Shown in pieces: positions 26,358 to 34,063 of a DNA stretch of 64,000 nt. The translations under genes and the position numbers were made by a program. The notes beneath the pieces were generated by a model. The model searched no databases, was not told where the DNA came from, and saw only the letters and a list, made by a program, of their open reading frames with translations. Each line of letters starts with the position of its first letter. Position 1 is the first letter of the stretch. Source of the DNA: Pelosinus sp. UFO1 (lineage in GTDB: Bacteria; Bacillota; Negativicutes; DSM-13327); assembly GCF_000725345.1 (NCBI RefSeq), contig NZ_CP008852.1, positions 1,827,693 through 1,891,692 of the forward strand. Direction: 5' to 3'.

Positions 26358-27569
26358 CTACAATTGTTTCCGTATGTTTTCTCTTGCTAACGTAAGTGCG
26401 GCAGGGAGCTCGCCAATCTGACTGCCGCCTCCTTGAGCAGATTGCTCATTTCCGCCACCTTTTCCATCCAATAGAGGGAGTATCTTTTTTACTTCTTGAC
26501 CCATGTGAAGAGCAACATCCGATGAAGCTGAAAAAACAAGGTGAACTTTAGTTTGTTCTTGATTTATCCCCGCGATAAGGGCGATGGTATAGGGGTTACT
26601 ACTCAGTTCCTTGGCGATATAATTCACCTCGTTAGGGCTAGCGTCTGTGAGAGTATGTACAATTAATTTATGATGATTAATTACTTCTCCCTGTTGATAA
26701 AGAGTAATTGAGAGATTGCGGTGTAATTCTTGCTTTAATAAGGCTAATTCTTTGGTAGTAGTCTCTAACTTCTGCAATTGTTTTTCGACGCCATTAAGAA
26801 TCTTCGGAATAGGCAATGATAGGCAACTTGCAAGTTGATGCAGAATTGTATTCTTTTGCTGATAGTCGGTGAGACCGCGCCAGCCACAGACAAAATCAAC
26901 CCGCACGCCATTTTTCTTACGCTCCCAGCTGAGGATTTTAATGCAGCTAATTTCTCCTGTATTGGCGACATGAGTACCACAGCAAGCAGAGTAGTCAAAA
27001 TTAGCGATTTCCACTAGTCGTATTTCAGAAAAGTCCTTTGCAGGAGGTTTGCGTAAGGGGAAGCTTTGCAGGTTAGCTTGATTCAACCAGTGAGTATGTA
27101 CGGCTTGTGCTTGGATAACAACTTGATTGGCTGCTACTTCTACGGATTCTAGATTTTCAGGCGTTAGAACTTCAATATCCAAATCAATTTGGCTGGATTC
27201 TTTGCCTAAATGAAAGCCGACAGTATTTGCTTTTAGTATAGAGTAAAATGCACCAGAGAGAATATGTTGACCGCTATGTTGCTGCATATGATCAAAACGC
27301 CTCTCCCAGTTAATCCGTCCCTGTACACTGCGAGTAATTGGTTCTGCTTCAAGGATATGAACGACATTCTCGCCATCTTCCTGGACTTCGATAACAGCCA
27401 GATCGTCAAGATAGCCAAGGTCAAAGGGTTGTCCGCCTGATTCTGGATAAAAAGCAGTTCGGTCTAAGATGACAGCCCACCTATTATTAGGTAAGGAGCT
27501 AACCTGTATGATATTGGCATTAAATTCTTTTATATAAGCATTTTCGTGGTAAAGTTTTGTAGTTGTCAA
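26358..27569 (-). CDS. Alanyl-tRNA editing protein (AlaX-L type)
   Basis: A free-standing editing protein that hydrolyses mischarged Ser- or Gly-tRNA(Ala). 403 residues: an N-terminal fragment with FYPESGGQPFDLG, the zinc-binding editing site HMQQHSGQH plus CCGTH, and a C-terminal DHHA1-type domain with the Gly-rich GGKGGGNEQSAQGGG. The aminoacylation core of AlaRS is absent. TTG start with AGGAGG 7 bases upstream. Confidence 0.9.
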   Translation of the reverse strand: MTTTKLYHENAYIKEFNANIIQVSSLPNNRWAVILDRTAFYPESGGQPFDLGYLDDLAVIEVQEDGENVVHILEAEPITRSVQGRINWERRFDHMQQHSGQHILSGAFYSILKANTVGFHLGKESSQIDLDIEVLTPENLESVEVAANQVVIQAQAVHTHWLNQANLQSFPLRKPPAKDFSEIRLVEIANFDYSACCGTHVANTGEISCIKILSWERKKNGVRVDFVCGWRGLTDYQQKNTILHQLASCLSLPIPKILNGVEKQLQKLETTTKELALLKQELHRNLSITLYQQGEVINHHKLIVHTLTDASPNEVNYIAKELSSNPYTIALIAGINQEQTKVHLVFSASSDVALHMGQEVKKILPLLDGKGGGNEQSAQGGGSQIGELPAALTLARENIRKQL

Positions 27570-27677
27570 GAAGATACCTCCTATAATAAATGGTTTTGAT
27601 AAGCTATAGATACTATTATACTATTTTTTCTTTCTTGCACATATATTTTTGGGAGAGGTTGTGTAGGGGGAATTGGT

Positions 27678-28385
27678 GTGACAATTTTAAAGGTAAAAAA
27701 AACACAAATTTTTTATAGTGTAGCTATTTTGCTTCTTATGAGTCTTATCTTTGGGATGCTTGGTTTTGAGTATATGGATGAACAGGAACTAGCAGCTATT
27801 GAAAATCAGCCTGTTACTGCGCCGATAGGAGCAGTCAGCATTGTTGTTAAAGTCTCGCAGCGAGTCTTGGAAGTATATAGTGATGGAAACCTACATAAAA
27901 CATACCGAATTGCGGTTGGTAAGAGTGGAACTCCGACACCCATTGGAGAATGGAATGTCGTATGGAAAGACTATAATTGGGGAACTGGATTTGGTACTCG
28001 TTGGATAGGGATTAATGTGCCCTGGGGAATTTATGGTATTCATGGTACAAACAAACCTTGGTCCATCGGACAATTTGCGAGCCACGGTTGTATTCGCATG
28101 CGGAATAAGGATGTGGAAGAATTATTTGAATGGGTGCCGATTAATACTCCTGTGCGCATTGAAGGTCGTAAGATAAAGGTAGAGCGCACGTTGAAATTTC
28201 AGATGTCCGGCTCGGATGTTGCTTTATTACAAATGAAATTAAAAGAGTTCGGTTACTTTAACGGACGGGCAGATGGAATCTTTGGGAGCATTACGAAACA
28301 GGCCATTGAAACCTATCAAGCAGAACATAATCTAGAAGTTACGGGTATAGTAACGAAGCAAATGGCAGAAATATTGGGCATTTAA
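27678..28385 (+). CDS. L,D-transpeptidase (YkuD) with C-terminal peptidoglycan-binding domain
   Basis: 235 residues. An N-terminal membrane anchor (about 12-30) and a YkuD catalytic domain with GIHGTN and the catalytic SHGCIRM are followed by a PG-binding-1 repeat (GSDVALLQMKLKEFGYFNGR). It forms 3-3 cross-links or attaches proteins to peptidoglycan outside the membrane. The start is GTG with GGGGGAA upstream. It is followed by the c-di-AMP riboswitch unit, another cell-wall gene. Confidence 0.92.
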   Translation: MTILKVKKTQIFYSVAILLLMSLIFGMLGFEYMDEQELAAIENQPVTAPIGAVSIVVKVSQRVLEVYSDGNLHKTYRIAVGKSGTPTPIGEWNVVWKDYNWGTGFGTRWIGINVPWGIYGIHGTNKPWSIGQFASHGCIRMRNKDVEELFEWVPINTPVRIEGRKIKVERTLKFQMSGSDVALLQMKLKEFGYFNGRADGIFGSITKQAIETYQAEHNLEVTGIVTKQMAEILGI

Positions 28386-28396
28386 AACCTTGTTTT

Positions 28397-28425
28397 TTGA
28401 CTAATTGCTAAAAATATAGTATAAT
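28397..28425 (+). promoter_or_regulatory. Sigma-A promoter of the riboswitch transcript
   Basis: TTGACT (28397-28402), 17 bp, TATAAT (28420-28425): a near-consensus promoter just ahead of the riboswitch. Confidence 0.8.
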
Positions 28426-28434
28426 CTCTACAAT

Positions 28435-28600
28435 GCCGAATCCATAACAGGTACGGGGGAACCAATACATATACAGGGGATAATCCGCAAATGCGGAGGG
28501 GCGCGTTCTCAATTCTCTCTTTTCCCTATCCCGACAGCTAACCCCGGAGGCTGACGAATTCTGAGCTAATAGTTACTAATTAACTATCTCAGGGTCGTTT
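28435..28600 (+). ncRNA. c-di-AMP riboswitch (ydaO-yuaA type)
   Basis: The leader has the conserved blocks of the ydaO motif in order: AACAGGTACGGGGGAACCAA, GGGGATAATCC and CCCGACAGCTAACCCCGGAGG. The class turns off cell-wall hydrolase and osmolyte genes when c-di-AMP is high. The downstream gene is a 3D-domain cell-wall protein, the expected target. Boundaries are approximate. Confidence 0.88.
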
Positions 28601-28618
28601 AAAAGAGAGGTGGACAAA

Positions 28619-29209
28619 TTGAAAAAATTCCATGTATTAGCAGCATTGATTTTTTGTATGCTGCTAAGTAACGTTGTCGCTTTTGCCGCACCAGGGGACA
28701 AGCTTATTAAGCTAGGTATGCGCGGTGAAGATGTACAAATGGTACAAAAATCACTTTTAGAAAAAGGTTTCTACGTCGGTGAGATTGATGGTGTTTTTGG
28801 TAACGCAACACTAAAGGCAATAAGAGATTTTCAAATTAGCAATGGATTAGTAGCAGACGGAGTTGTTGGTAAGGAAACCTTACTGTATTTAGGGCGTCCT
28901 GGTAGCGCTGAAGGTAACCCAAGCAGATTTGGTAGATCACTTACTATGAGTGCATCTGGCTATAGTGCTTATGATGATGGAAACTCTAATCATACATATG
29001 GCGGTAATTTAGTTCGTAAAGGACTTGTAGCAGTTGATCCAGGGGTCATTCCCCTTGGAACCCGGTTATTTATACCCGGTTATGGCTACGCAATAGCAGA
29101 TGATATTGGCGGCGCCATAAGAGGAGATAAGATCGATTTAGCATTTGATAGTCATGGGGAAGCCATGCAGTTTGGTAGACAACGGGTAACAGTATACATC
29201 GTGGATTAG
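28619..29209 (+). CDS. Secreted PG-binding / 3D-domain protein under riboswitch control
   Basis: 196 residues: signal peptide (ending VAFAA), one PG-binding-1 repeat (MRGEDVQMVQKSLLEKGFYV), then a 3D domain with MSASGYSAYDDG, VAVDPGVIPLGTRLFIPG and AIADDIGGAIRGDKIDLAF. This is a SleB/YocH-like architecture of autolysin-type proteins. TTG 28619 is preferred over GTG 28610, which overlaps the ribosome binding site AGAGAGG. A terminator overlaps the stop codon. Confidence 0.88.
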   Translation: MKKFHVLAALIFCMLLSNVVAFAAPGDKLIKLGMRGEDVQMVQKSLLEKGFYVGEIDGVFGNATLKAIRDFQISNGLVADGVVGKETLLYLGRPGSAEGNPSRFGRSLTMSASGYSAYDDGNSNHTYGGNLVRKGLVAVDPGVIPLGTRLFIPGYGYAIADDIGGAIRGDKIDLAFDSHGEAMQFGRQRVTVYIVD

Positions 29210-29236
29210 CAGGTGGTTGCCTGCTACTTTTTTTTG
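29208..29236 (+). terminator. Terminator after the 3D gene
   Basis: AGCAGG/CCTGCT stem (29208-29213 with 29220-29225) followed by ACTTTTTTTT. The left arm begins inside the stop codon. Confidence 0.85.
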
Positions 29237-29348
29237 CGTAAAAATTTTATTATTATAACAGATAGCTTGTATAGAAAGATATATCAAATAGGATACTACC
29301 TTTATAAAGAATAGAGAAAATACGGTTTCTCATTGAGGAGTGTAAGAT

Positions 29349-29798
29349 TTGGATATATCAGGGAACTTACTTGCATTATCATTGGCCTTTATCTCGGGTA
29401 TTCTTATGGCAGTACAAGGATCACTCAACACTGGACTAAGTAAAGTGGTTGGTCTCTTAGAAACAACATTTATTGTACATATTACAGGGACGATCTTGCT
29501 ACTGATACTACTTTTTGCTTTCCAGATGGGAAAAGGCAATTTATCTCTTTTAAGTGAAGCACCTTGGTATGCTTACCTAGGTGGAGTGGTTGGCGTGGGT
29601 ATTATCTATTTGGTGGCGGCTAGTATACCACAGGTAGGGGTTGCCAATGCTACAACGGCAATTATTATTGGACAAGTATTAACTGCCATTGTCATCGACC
29701 ATTTTGGCGCATTTGGCTTGGTGCAGATGGCCTATGGTTGGAATCAAATAGTAGGTCTTATCTTATTGGCAATTGGTGGGAAGTTACTATTAAGTTAA
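29349..29798 (+). CDS. YdcZ/DUF606-family DMT membrane transporter
   Basis: 149 residues with five hydrophobic helices. The half-size drug/metabolite transporter family DUF606 is recognised by GILMAVQGSLNTGLSKVVG near the N-terminus and WYAYLGGVVGVGIIYLV plus ANATTAIIIGQVLTAIVIDHFG further on. Such half-size transporters work as dimers. Start TTG with GAGGAG 8 bases upstream. Substrate unknown; a terminator follows. Confidence 0.85.
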   Translation: MDISGNLLALSLAFISGILMAVQGSLNTGLSKVVGLLETTFIVHITGTILLLILLFAFQMGKGNLSLLSEAPWYAYLGGVVGVGIIYLVAASIPQVGVANATTAIIIGQVLTAIVIDHFGAFGLVQMAYGWNQIVGLILLAIGGKLLLS

Positions 29799-29838
29799 GT
29801 GATACTGCATTTTTTATTAAGAACTTAATGATCTCTTT

Positions 29839-29868
29839 AGCCTCATGTTAGAAACATAAGGCTTTTTT
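29839..29868 (+). terminator. Terminator after the YdcZ-like gene
   Basis: AGCCTCATGTT with AACATAAGGCT (one mismatch), loop of 3, then TTTTTT. Confidence 0.85.
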
Positions 29869-29974
29869 GTCTGTCAGGGTACTTTCAAATTTCTAATGAT
29901 ACAAAGAGGAATTACAGAAACAATAGTCGAAATATCAGTAGTTATTTTTAAAATGGTAATCGGAGGAATGCTAA

Positions 29975-30514
29975 GTGAAAGTTTTTGACAATGATAATAG
30001 AGAAGGTTTATTGAATCGGCCGGGAAAAAGTTATTCATTAACCTTTGGCGAAGAAAAAACAAGTCATGAAGGGCTTGATGATATCTATCTAGAAATTGAA
30101 GAACGGATATTAGAAGCCATTAAAATAGGCGAGCCATTTACTTTCGATGGGATAAACGAGCGGGGAAATTTATATTACACGATTGAACGTACTGAAGAAG
30201 ACTATATTCTAAGCGTGAAGGAAATTACAGAGGAAACAGGAGAACTGATCAAAAGTACCTTAGAAAGTGTTAAGAAATTAGGCAAAGAGAAAATGGAAGA
30301 GATCATGGAAATCATGATTTTAGAAGATATAGACATTGATATCAAAAAAACAATGGTTTTACCTCTAGAATCAAGCTATGAAGGTTTAATTGCAACCCTT
30401 CAAGAACTCAGAGAAACAGCAAATGAAGATCTTATAGATAATTTAAAACGTCTCCAAGAAATCGTTGAAGAATACGAAGAAGAAGATGAAGAAGAGTATG
30501 ACGACGAATTTTAA
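29975..30514 (+). CDS. Acidic cytoplasmic protein of unknown function
   Basis: 179 residues, strongly acidic, ending in a run of Glu/Asp (EEYEEEDEEEYDDEF). The middle is predicted helical; the N-terminal third looks like a beta-rich domain with FGEEKTSHEGLDDIYLEIEE. No cysteines, no membrane segment. I do not recognise the family. GTG start with CGGAGGA upstream. It is the last host protein gene before tRNA-Val. Confidence 0.6.
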   Translation: MKVFDNDNREGLLNRPGKSYSLTFGEEKTSHEGLDDIYLEIEERILEAIKIGEPFTFDGINERGNLYYTIERTEEDYILSVKEITEETGELIKSTLESVKKLGKEKMEEIMEIMILEDIDIDIKKTMVLPLESSYEGLIATLQELRETANEDLIDNLKRLQEIVEEYEEEDEEEYDDEF

Positions 30515-30574
30515 TAAGGGATGGTAAAACACTCCTTTAGTCATAATAGAATTACATAAAATTTATAAATATAC

Positions 30575-30603
30575 TTGCAAAGATTCGAGCAATACTCTAT
30601 AAT
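30575..30603 (+). promoter_or_regulatory. Sigma-A promoter of tRNA-Val
   Basis: TTGCAA (30575-30580), 17 bp, TATAAT (30598-30603). Confidence 0.7.
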
Positions 30604-30661
30604 ATAAAGAGTGCTCCACCATCTAAGTCTCAAAGATATTAGTAGTGGAAAAACATAATAA

Positions 30662-30738
30662 GGGGTTATAGCTCAGTTGGTTAGAGCGCTTCGTTGACAT
30701 CGAAGAGGTCTGCGGTTCGAGTCCGCCTAACCCCACCA
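30662..30738 (+). tRNA. tRNA-Val (anticodon GAC)
   Basis: A full cloverleaf can be drawn: acceptor GGGGTTA/TAACCCC, D-loop AGCTCAGTTGGTTAGAGC, anticodon arm CTTCG-TTGACAT-CGAAG, T-arm GCGGTTCGAGTCCGC, and an encoded CCA. The anticodon GAC reads valine. The 3' end is the likely phage attachment site, since the integrase gene lies 120 bases away and points toward it. Confidence 0.96.
30714..30738. other. Probable left attachment site (attL) in tRNA-Val
   Basis: Integrases of tailed phages often use the T-arm to CCA end of a tRNA as the core site. The integrase gene follows directly and ends facing the tRNA, and everything to the right is phage. The exact core cannot be fixed because the right end lies outside the window. 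Confidence 0.5.
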
Positions 30739-30746
30739 GTAAATTC

Positions 30747-30780
30747 AAGCCTTCGCGGTACGCGGGGGCTTTTCTTATTT
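30747..30780 (+). terminator. Terminator after tRNA-Val
   Basis: AAGCC-TT-CGCG-GTA-CGCG-GG-GGCTT hairpin followed by TTCTTATTTTT. It may belong to the phage side of the junction. Confidence 0.75.
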
Positions 30781-30859
30781 TTGCCTTGCACCTTATGTTG
30801 CCCCTTGAAGCGTTTTAATATGGACATTTTTATAAAATGTTCGCTGTGTGAGGACTGGC

Positions 30860-32068
30860 TTATTTAGCATGTTTTTTTTGACTTTTTATACTACTTAAGA
30901 CATTTTGCATGACTGAGGCTGTTTCATCTTCGATAGTTTCAATGGTGTGAATATAGGTATCAAGGGTAAAGGATTTTTTTGAATGTCCTAAGCTTTTACT
31001 TACTGCTGCAATATCCATACCATTACGTAAAAGGTAAGAACCGTGTAAGTGTCTTAGTAAATGCGGTGTAAAGTTAAATAAATCATGTTCAAAGCAGAAT
31101 TTCTTCAGGAATGAATTCAATGCGTGTGGGTGACCAATACTTCCATCTGGTTGAGAAAAGAGCCACTTATCACTACTGATAGGATCATCTAGAAGGACTA
31201 CTTTATTACGTTTTGCTCTTCGCATAGCAAGGGCTTTTATTTCCGCATTATAACTCTCTCTTAATTTCATAACCGAGATTGGGAGAGATATAGTTCTTTC
31301 GCTGTTATTTGTTTTAGTTAACCCTATATGTATTCCTTCTCCTGGAATGTATGTCGCTGCTCGTTCAATCTTTGCGGTATTTTTTTCAGCATTAAAATCA
31401 CCCTGCTTTAGTGCCGAAAGTTCTTCTCGTCTTAATCCACCAGCAAAGGCTAGCATACACATCAATTGACTCTTTAATGGTGCTTTACTTAGGCAATCAA
31501 AGAATTTAACAACTTCTTCTTGAGTGGGTATTTCTTTTTGTTTCTTCCTCGTGCGGGGTTTGTCTAATTTTTCTAACGGGTTAGAGGTAGTGAGCTCCCA
31601 CTTTAGGGCAGAAGAAAAGAGTAATTGTAATAACTCTCGATATTTAGCGATACTTCGATCAGTGAACGGTGTATCGTTATTTTTTGCGTCCTGTTTAGAA
31701 AGCTGAGCAAAGAAATCAACCAACTGAATAGGCTTAATCTTATCTATTCGCAAATGTCCTAATGCGGCATTTATACGAACAAACACCTGGTTATAACAAG
31801 CCATTGTTGTTTTTGCATAACGTGCAATAGCAAATTTTTCTTTCCAGTAATCATAAAACTGGCTAAGTGTCATTTTTTCAATACTTGATGCAAGAACTTT
31901 ACCTTGCACACAATCACGAAGAAATAAGTCATAGAGCGCTTTAGCTTCTGTCTGGTTGGAGGCGGTGACAGTTTTGATGAAACCTTGCTGCTTACCAGTA
32001 GCGTCATACCCATTTGGTACAAAAAATTGATAATTGTTGTTGCCGCGATTCCTAATTTTAGACGGCAT
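30860..32068 (-). CDS. Prophage tyrosine integrase
   Basis: 402 residues. An N-terminal AP2-like arm-binding domain (about 1-60) and SAM-like core-binding domain (65-165) are followed by the catalytic domain, with Arg in AGGLRREEL, HxxR as HLLRH and Tyr in SFTLDTYIH. It integrates and excises the prophage, most likely at tRNA-Val. A second, decayed integrase gene lies at 48.0-48.4 kb. The start ATG has GAGGTGATATT upstream. Confidence 0.95.
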   Translation of the reverse strand: MPSKIRNRGNNNYQFFVPNGYDATGKQQGFIKTVTASNQTEAKALYDLFLRDCVQGKVLASSIEKMTLSQFYDYWKEKFAIARYAKTTMACYNQVFVRINAALGHLRIDKIKPIQLVDFFAQLSKQDAKNNDTPFTDRSIAKYRELLQLLFSSALKWELTTSNPLEKLDKPRTRKKQKEIPTQEEVVKFFDCLSKAPLKSQLMCMLAFAGGLRREELSALKQGDFNAEKNTAKIERAATYIPGEGIHIGLTKTNNSERTISLPISVMKLRESYNAEIKALAMRRAKRNKVVLLDDPISSDKWLFSQPDGSIGHPHALNSFLKKFCFEHDLFNFTPHLLRHLHGSYLLRNGMDIAAVSKSLGHSKKSFTLDTYIHTIETIEDETASVMQNVLSSIKSQKKHAK

Positions 32069-32133
32069 AATATCACCTCAATTTAATTATTAGTAAAGAC
32101 ACAGCTTGTCCATCATAGTGGGGCTGTGTCTTT

Positions 32134-32553
32134 CTATGTATCTTTTAAATGTATTAATTTAGTGGGGATTCCTACTGACTTTCCTAAATTAAATACACTA
32201 TGATCAGCGTGTTCCTGTAATAGTTTATCGGGCAATAGTAGTTCTACAGCAAAGGTATTGGCTTCACGTTCAACCTTATCAACTGAAAATAGTGTATGAC
32301 GTTTTAAGAATGGAGTATTAACATCTGGATGATAGATAGCATGTCCGAGTTCATGAGCACATGTAAAAATACTTTCTTTTTCATTAAGAGATTGATTAAT
32401 ATGAATAAACTTAAATCTAAAATCCTTACTAAAGTATCCCATAGTGCTTCCCAAATCTTCATATAAGATATTAATATTCAAATTTTTAGCTAGTGTGAAT
32501 GGACAATTTGTTTTATGCTTTTCTATTAACTTTTCAACAATTGCTTTTATCAT
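32134..32553 (-). CDS. ImmA/IrrE-family metallopeptidase
   Basis: 139 residues with the zinc motif HELGHAIYH. In ICEBs1 and phages such proteins cleave the partner repressor to trigger induction. It lies directly downstream of the repressor gene and is co-transcribed with it, the usual pairing. Confidence 0.9.
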   Translation of the reverse strand: MIKAIVEKLIEKHKTNCPFTLAKNLNINILYEDLGSTMGYFSKDFRFKFIHINQSLNEKESIFTCAHELGHAIYHPDVNTPFLKRHTLFSVDKVEREANTFAVELLLPDKLLQEHADHSVFNLGKSVGIPTKLIHLKDT

Positions 32554-32574
32554 TTATGAAATCCTCCCTTGAGG

Positions 32575-33027
32575 CTATTTCTTAAATTTTTTAGGTGTAA
32601 ATTTCTGCTTTGCCATTTGTTTTGCTAGGCGCATTGTATTTTCAAGGGAGATACGAAGTAATTCTTTGTCTTCGTCACTCATTGGTTCATCACCGTCATA
32701 GTACGCAAGAGCGCTATCCGGCATAAGGTCATTTAAAACAGATTCTAATTTTTTCTTTATGCTTCGTTCGTCTCTGGGGGTGAGAGGTGGGAGGGACGAC
32801 GGCTTTTTAGTGTTATCATCTTCATCAATTCCAACTATTAGAAGTGGGGATATCTCCAATGCTTTAGCTAAGAGGGCTATCTTATCTCTCTTCATATTAT
32901 CTATATCCCCTGATTCCCATCGAGATATGGTTGCTTCGCTTACTCCGACCCTTTTTGCAACTTCAAGCATCGTTAAACCTAATTGTAATCGTCGTTCTTT
33001 TAAATAAGATTTATCCACTAGCTGCAC
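32575..33027 (-). CDS. XRE-family phage repressor (CI-like)
   Basis: 150 residues. An N-terminal helix-turn-helix (residues 10-65: LGLTMLEVAKRVGVSEATISRWESG) is followed by a short helical C-terminal part; there is no LexA-type peptidase, in keeping with control by ImmA. It is divergent from the Cro-like gene, with operator repeats in between. Confidence 0.9.
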   Translation of the reverse strand: MQLVDKSYLKERRLQLGLTMLEVAKRVGVSEATISRWESGDIDNMKRDKIALLAKALEISPLLIVGIDEDDNTKKPSSLPPLTPRDERSIKKKLESVLNDLMPDSALAYYDGDEPMSDEDKELLRISLENTMRLAKQMAKQKFTPKKFKK

Positions 33028-33052
33028 CTCTTTATTTTATAATTGCATCCCT

Positions 33053-33081
33053 ATTCTACATTAATTCTTGCGTATTTGCAA
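33053..33081 (-). promoter_or_regulatory. Promoter of the repressor gene
   Basis: On the minus strand, TTGCAA (33081-33076), 17 bp, TAGAAT (33058-33053). A degenerate half operator (TTGCGTA, 33068-33074) lies between the two boxes, which would allow the repressor to control itself. Confidence 0.6.
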
Positions 33082-33106
33082 TAATTTTTTATAAAAACGA
33101 TCGAAT

Positions 33107-33126
33107 AACTTGCGTAAACGTATTGA
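33107..33126. promoter_or_regulatory. Operator O1 of the lysis-lysogeny switch
   Basis: AACTTGCGTAAACGTATTGA, copy 1 of a 20-bp near-palindrome with ideal form AACTTGCGTAAACGTAAGTT. It overlaps the -35 box of the rightward promoter. Confidence 0.75.
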
Positions 33127-33151
33127 CTAAGAAAAATAGATATGTTAATAT
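33123..33151 (+). promoter_or_regulatory. Rightward early promoter (cro side)
   Basis: TTGACT (33123-33128), 17 bp, TAATAT (33146-33151). It is bracketed by O1 and O2, so a repressor bound there would block it. Confidence 0.7.
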
Positions 33152-33152
33152 G

Positions 33153-33172
33153 AACTTGCGTAAACGTAATAA
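33153..33172. promoter_or_regulatory. Operator O2
   Basis: AACTTGCGTAAACGTAATAA, sharing its first 16 bases with O1; it begins right behind the -10 box. Confidence 0.75.
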
Positions 33173-33190
33173 ATGGAGGGGTGATCTTTA

Positions 33191-33394
33191 TTGTTCAATA
33201 AGCATAAATTTAAAGCTAGCATAATTGCTGCAGGAATGAATATGGAGGATGTAGCTAATTTTTTAGGGCTTAATACCTCGACATTATATCGAAAGATTAA
33301 TGGTTCAAGTGACTTTACACGTATTGAAATAAAAAAAATACAAGATTTATTAAATCTTGATATGTGTAAAATAGGGGAAATTTTTTTTACTTAA
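33191..33394 (+). CDS. Small Cro-like HTH protein
   Basis: 67 residues, nearly all helix-turn-helix (MEDVANFLGLNTSTLYRKING). TTG 33191 has GGAGGGG upstream. It is the first gene of the rightward early operon and the expected opponent of the repressor. Confidence 0.8.
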   Translation: MFNKHKFKASIIAAGMNMEDVANFLGLNTSTLYRKINGSSDFTRIEIKKIQDLLNLDMCKIGEIFFT

Positions 33395-33395
33395 T

Positions 33396-33415
33396 AACTT
33401 ACGTTTACGCAAGTT
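33396..33415. promoter_or_regulatory. Operator O3, inverted
   Basis: AACTTACGTTTACGCAAGTT is the best palindrome of the three and lies between the Cro-like gene and the next gene, in the opposite orientation to O1/O2. Confidence 0.7.
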
Positions 33416-33451
33416 ATGATTAATGTGAATCAGAAAATGAGGTGAAGTCAA

Positions 33452-33703
33452 ATGCAAACCGTCCAAGACTTTGCAAAAACAAAAAATATATCAAAGGCAA
33501 TAGTAGATACTTGGATATATCGTCATGGTTTGCCGGTCATTCAAATCGGTAGGCGAGTATACATTGAGTTAAGCGATTATGAAGCATGGAAATCCGAGCA
33601 TAAAAAAATAGTGGCCGAAAGACCACAAAAATCACTCAAGATGGCAATACCGAAACAATGCAGAAAATCGGGGATTGCTGCTAAAATGCAAAAAATTTAC
33701 TAA
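33452..33703 (+). CDS. Excisionase/MerR-like HTH protein
   Basis: 83 residues. A winged helix-turn-helix of the excisionase type (VQDFAKTKNISKAIVDTWIYR ... GRRVYIELSDYEAW) with a basic C-terminal tail. It could direct excision or act as an early regulator. ATG with GAGGTGAAG upstream. Confidence 0.7.
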   Translation: MQTVQDFAKTKNISKAIVDTWIYRHGLPVIQIGRRVYIELSDYEAWKSEHKKIVAERPQKSLKMAIPKQCRKSGIAAKMQKIY

Positions 33704-33795
33704 TGTATTTTTTTATCAGCGAAAACCACGTAGACTTTCCCAGGTTAGTATATGCGTATGTATTCGGTATTATGCGTAGGGGGGTGAAAATATAA
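33703..33795 (+). CDS. 30-residue ORF, copy A of a small repeated family
   Basis: ATG overlaps the previous stop (TAATG) and the frame ends one base before the next ATG. The product contains ISENHVDFPRLVYAYVFGIM, similar to DENSADYPSLVYAHAANFM in the ORF at 36004. It may be a real coupled peptide or only the C-terminal relic of a longer gene. Confidence 0.4.
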   Translation: MYFFISENHVDFPRLVYAYVFGIMRRGVKI

Positions 33796-33921
33796 ATGAG
33801 TGAGCAAACAATATCGCTACAGGCGCTAAGCACATTAAGTTGGAGCTTCATGGGAATGGCGCTTAGCTTTTACTGGATCATTAAAACTATACATGTAATT
33901 AAGGAGAAAAAGAAAAATTGA
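33796..33921 (+). CDS. Small phage membrane protein
   Basis: 41 residues with one membrane helix (LSWSFMGMALSFYWIIKTI) and a lysine-rich end. GGGGGTGAAAA lies upstream. Its TGA overlaps the next ATG. Confidence 0.5.
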   Translation: MSEQTISLQALSTLSWSFMGMALSFYWIIKTIHVIKEKKKN

Positions 33922-34028
33922 TGGATACTATTTTGCATATTATAACTTTTATTTGCATGTCGGCAATAGTAATACCCCTAAGATGTTATGAATTGTTGGA
34001 TGAAATTCTAAATGATAAGAAAGCGTAA
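33921..34028 (+). CDS. Small phage membrane protein
   Basis: 35 residues with one membrane helix (ILHIITFICMSAIVIPL), coupled to the previous gene through ATGA. No recognised family. Confidence 0.45.
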   Translation: MDTILHIITFICMSAIVIPLRCYELLDEILNDKKA

Positions 34029-34063
34029 ATCATTGGCAGACGAAATACGGCTTTCAAATTCAA

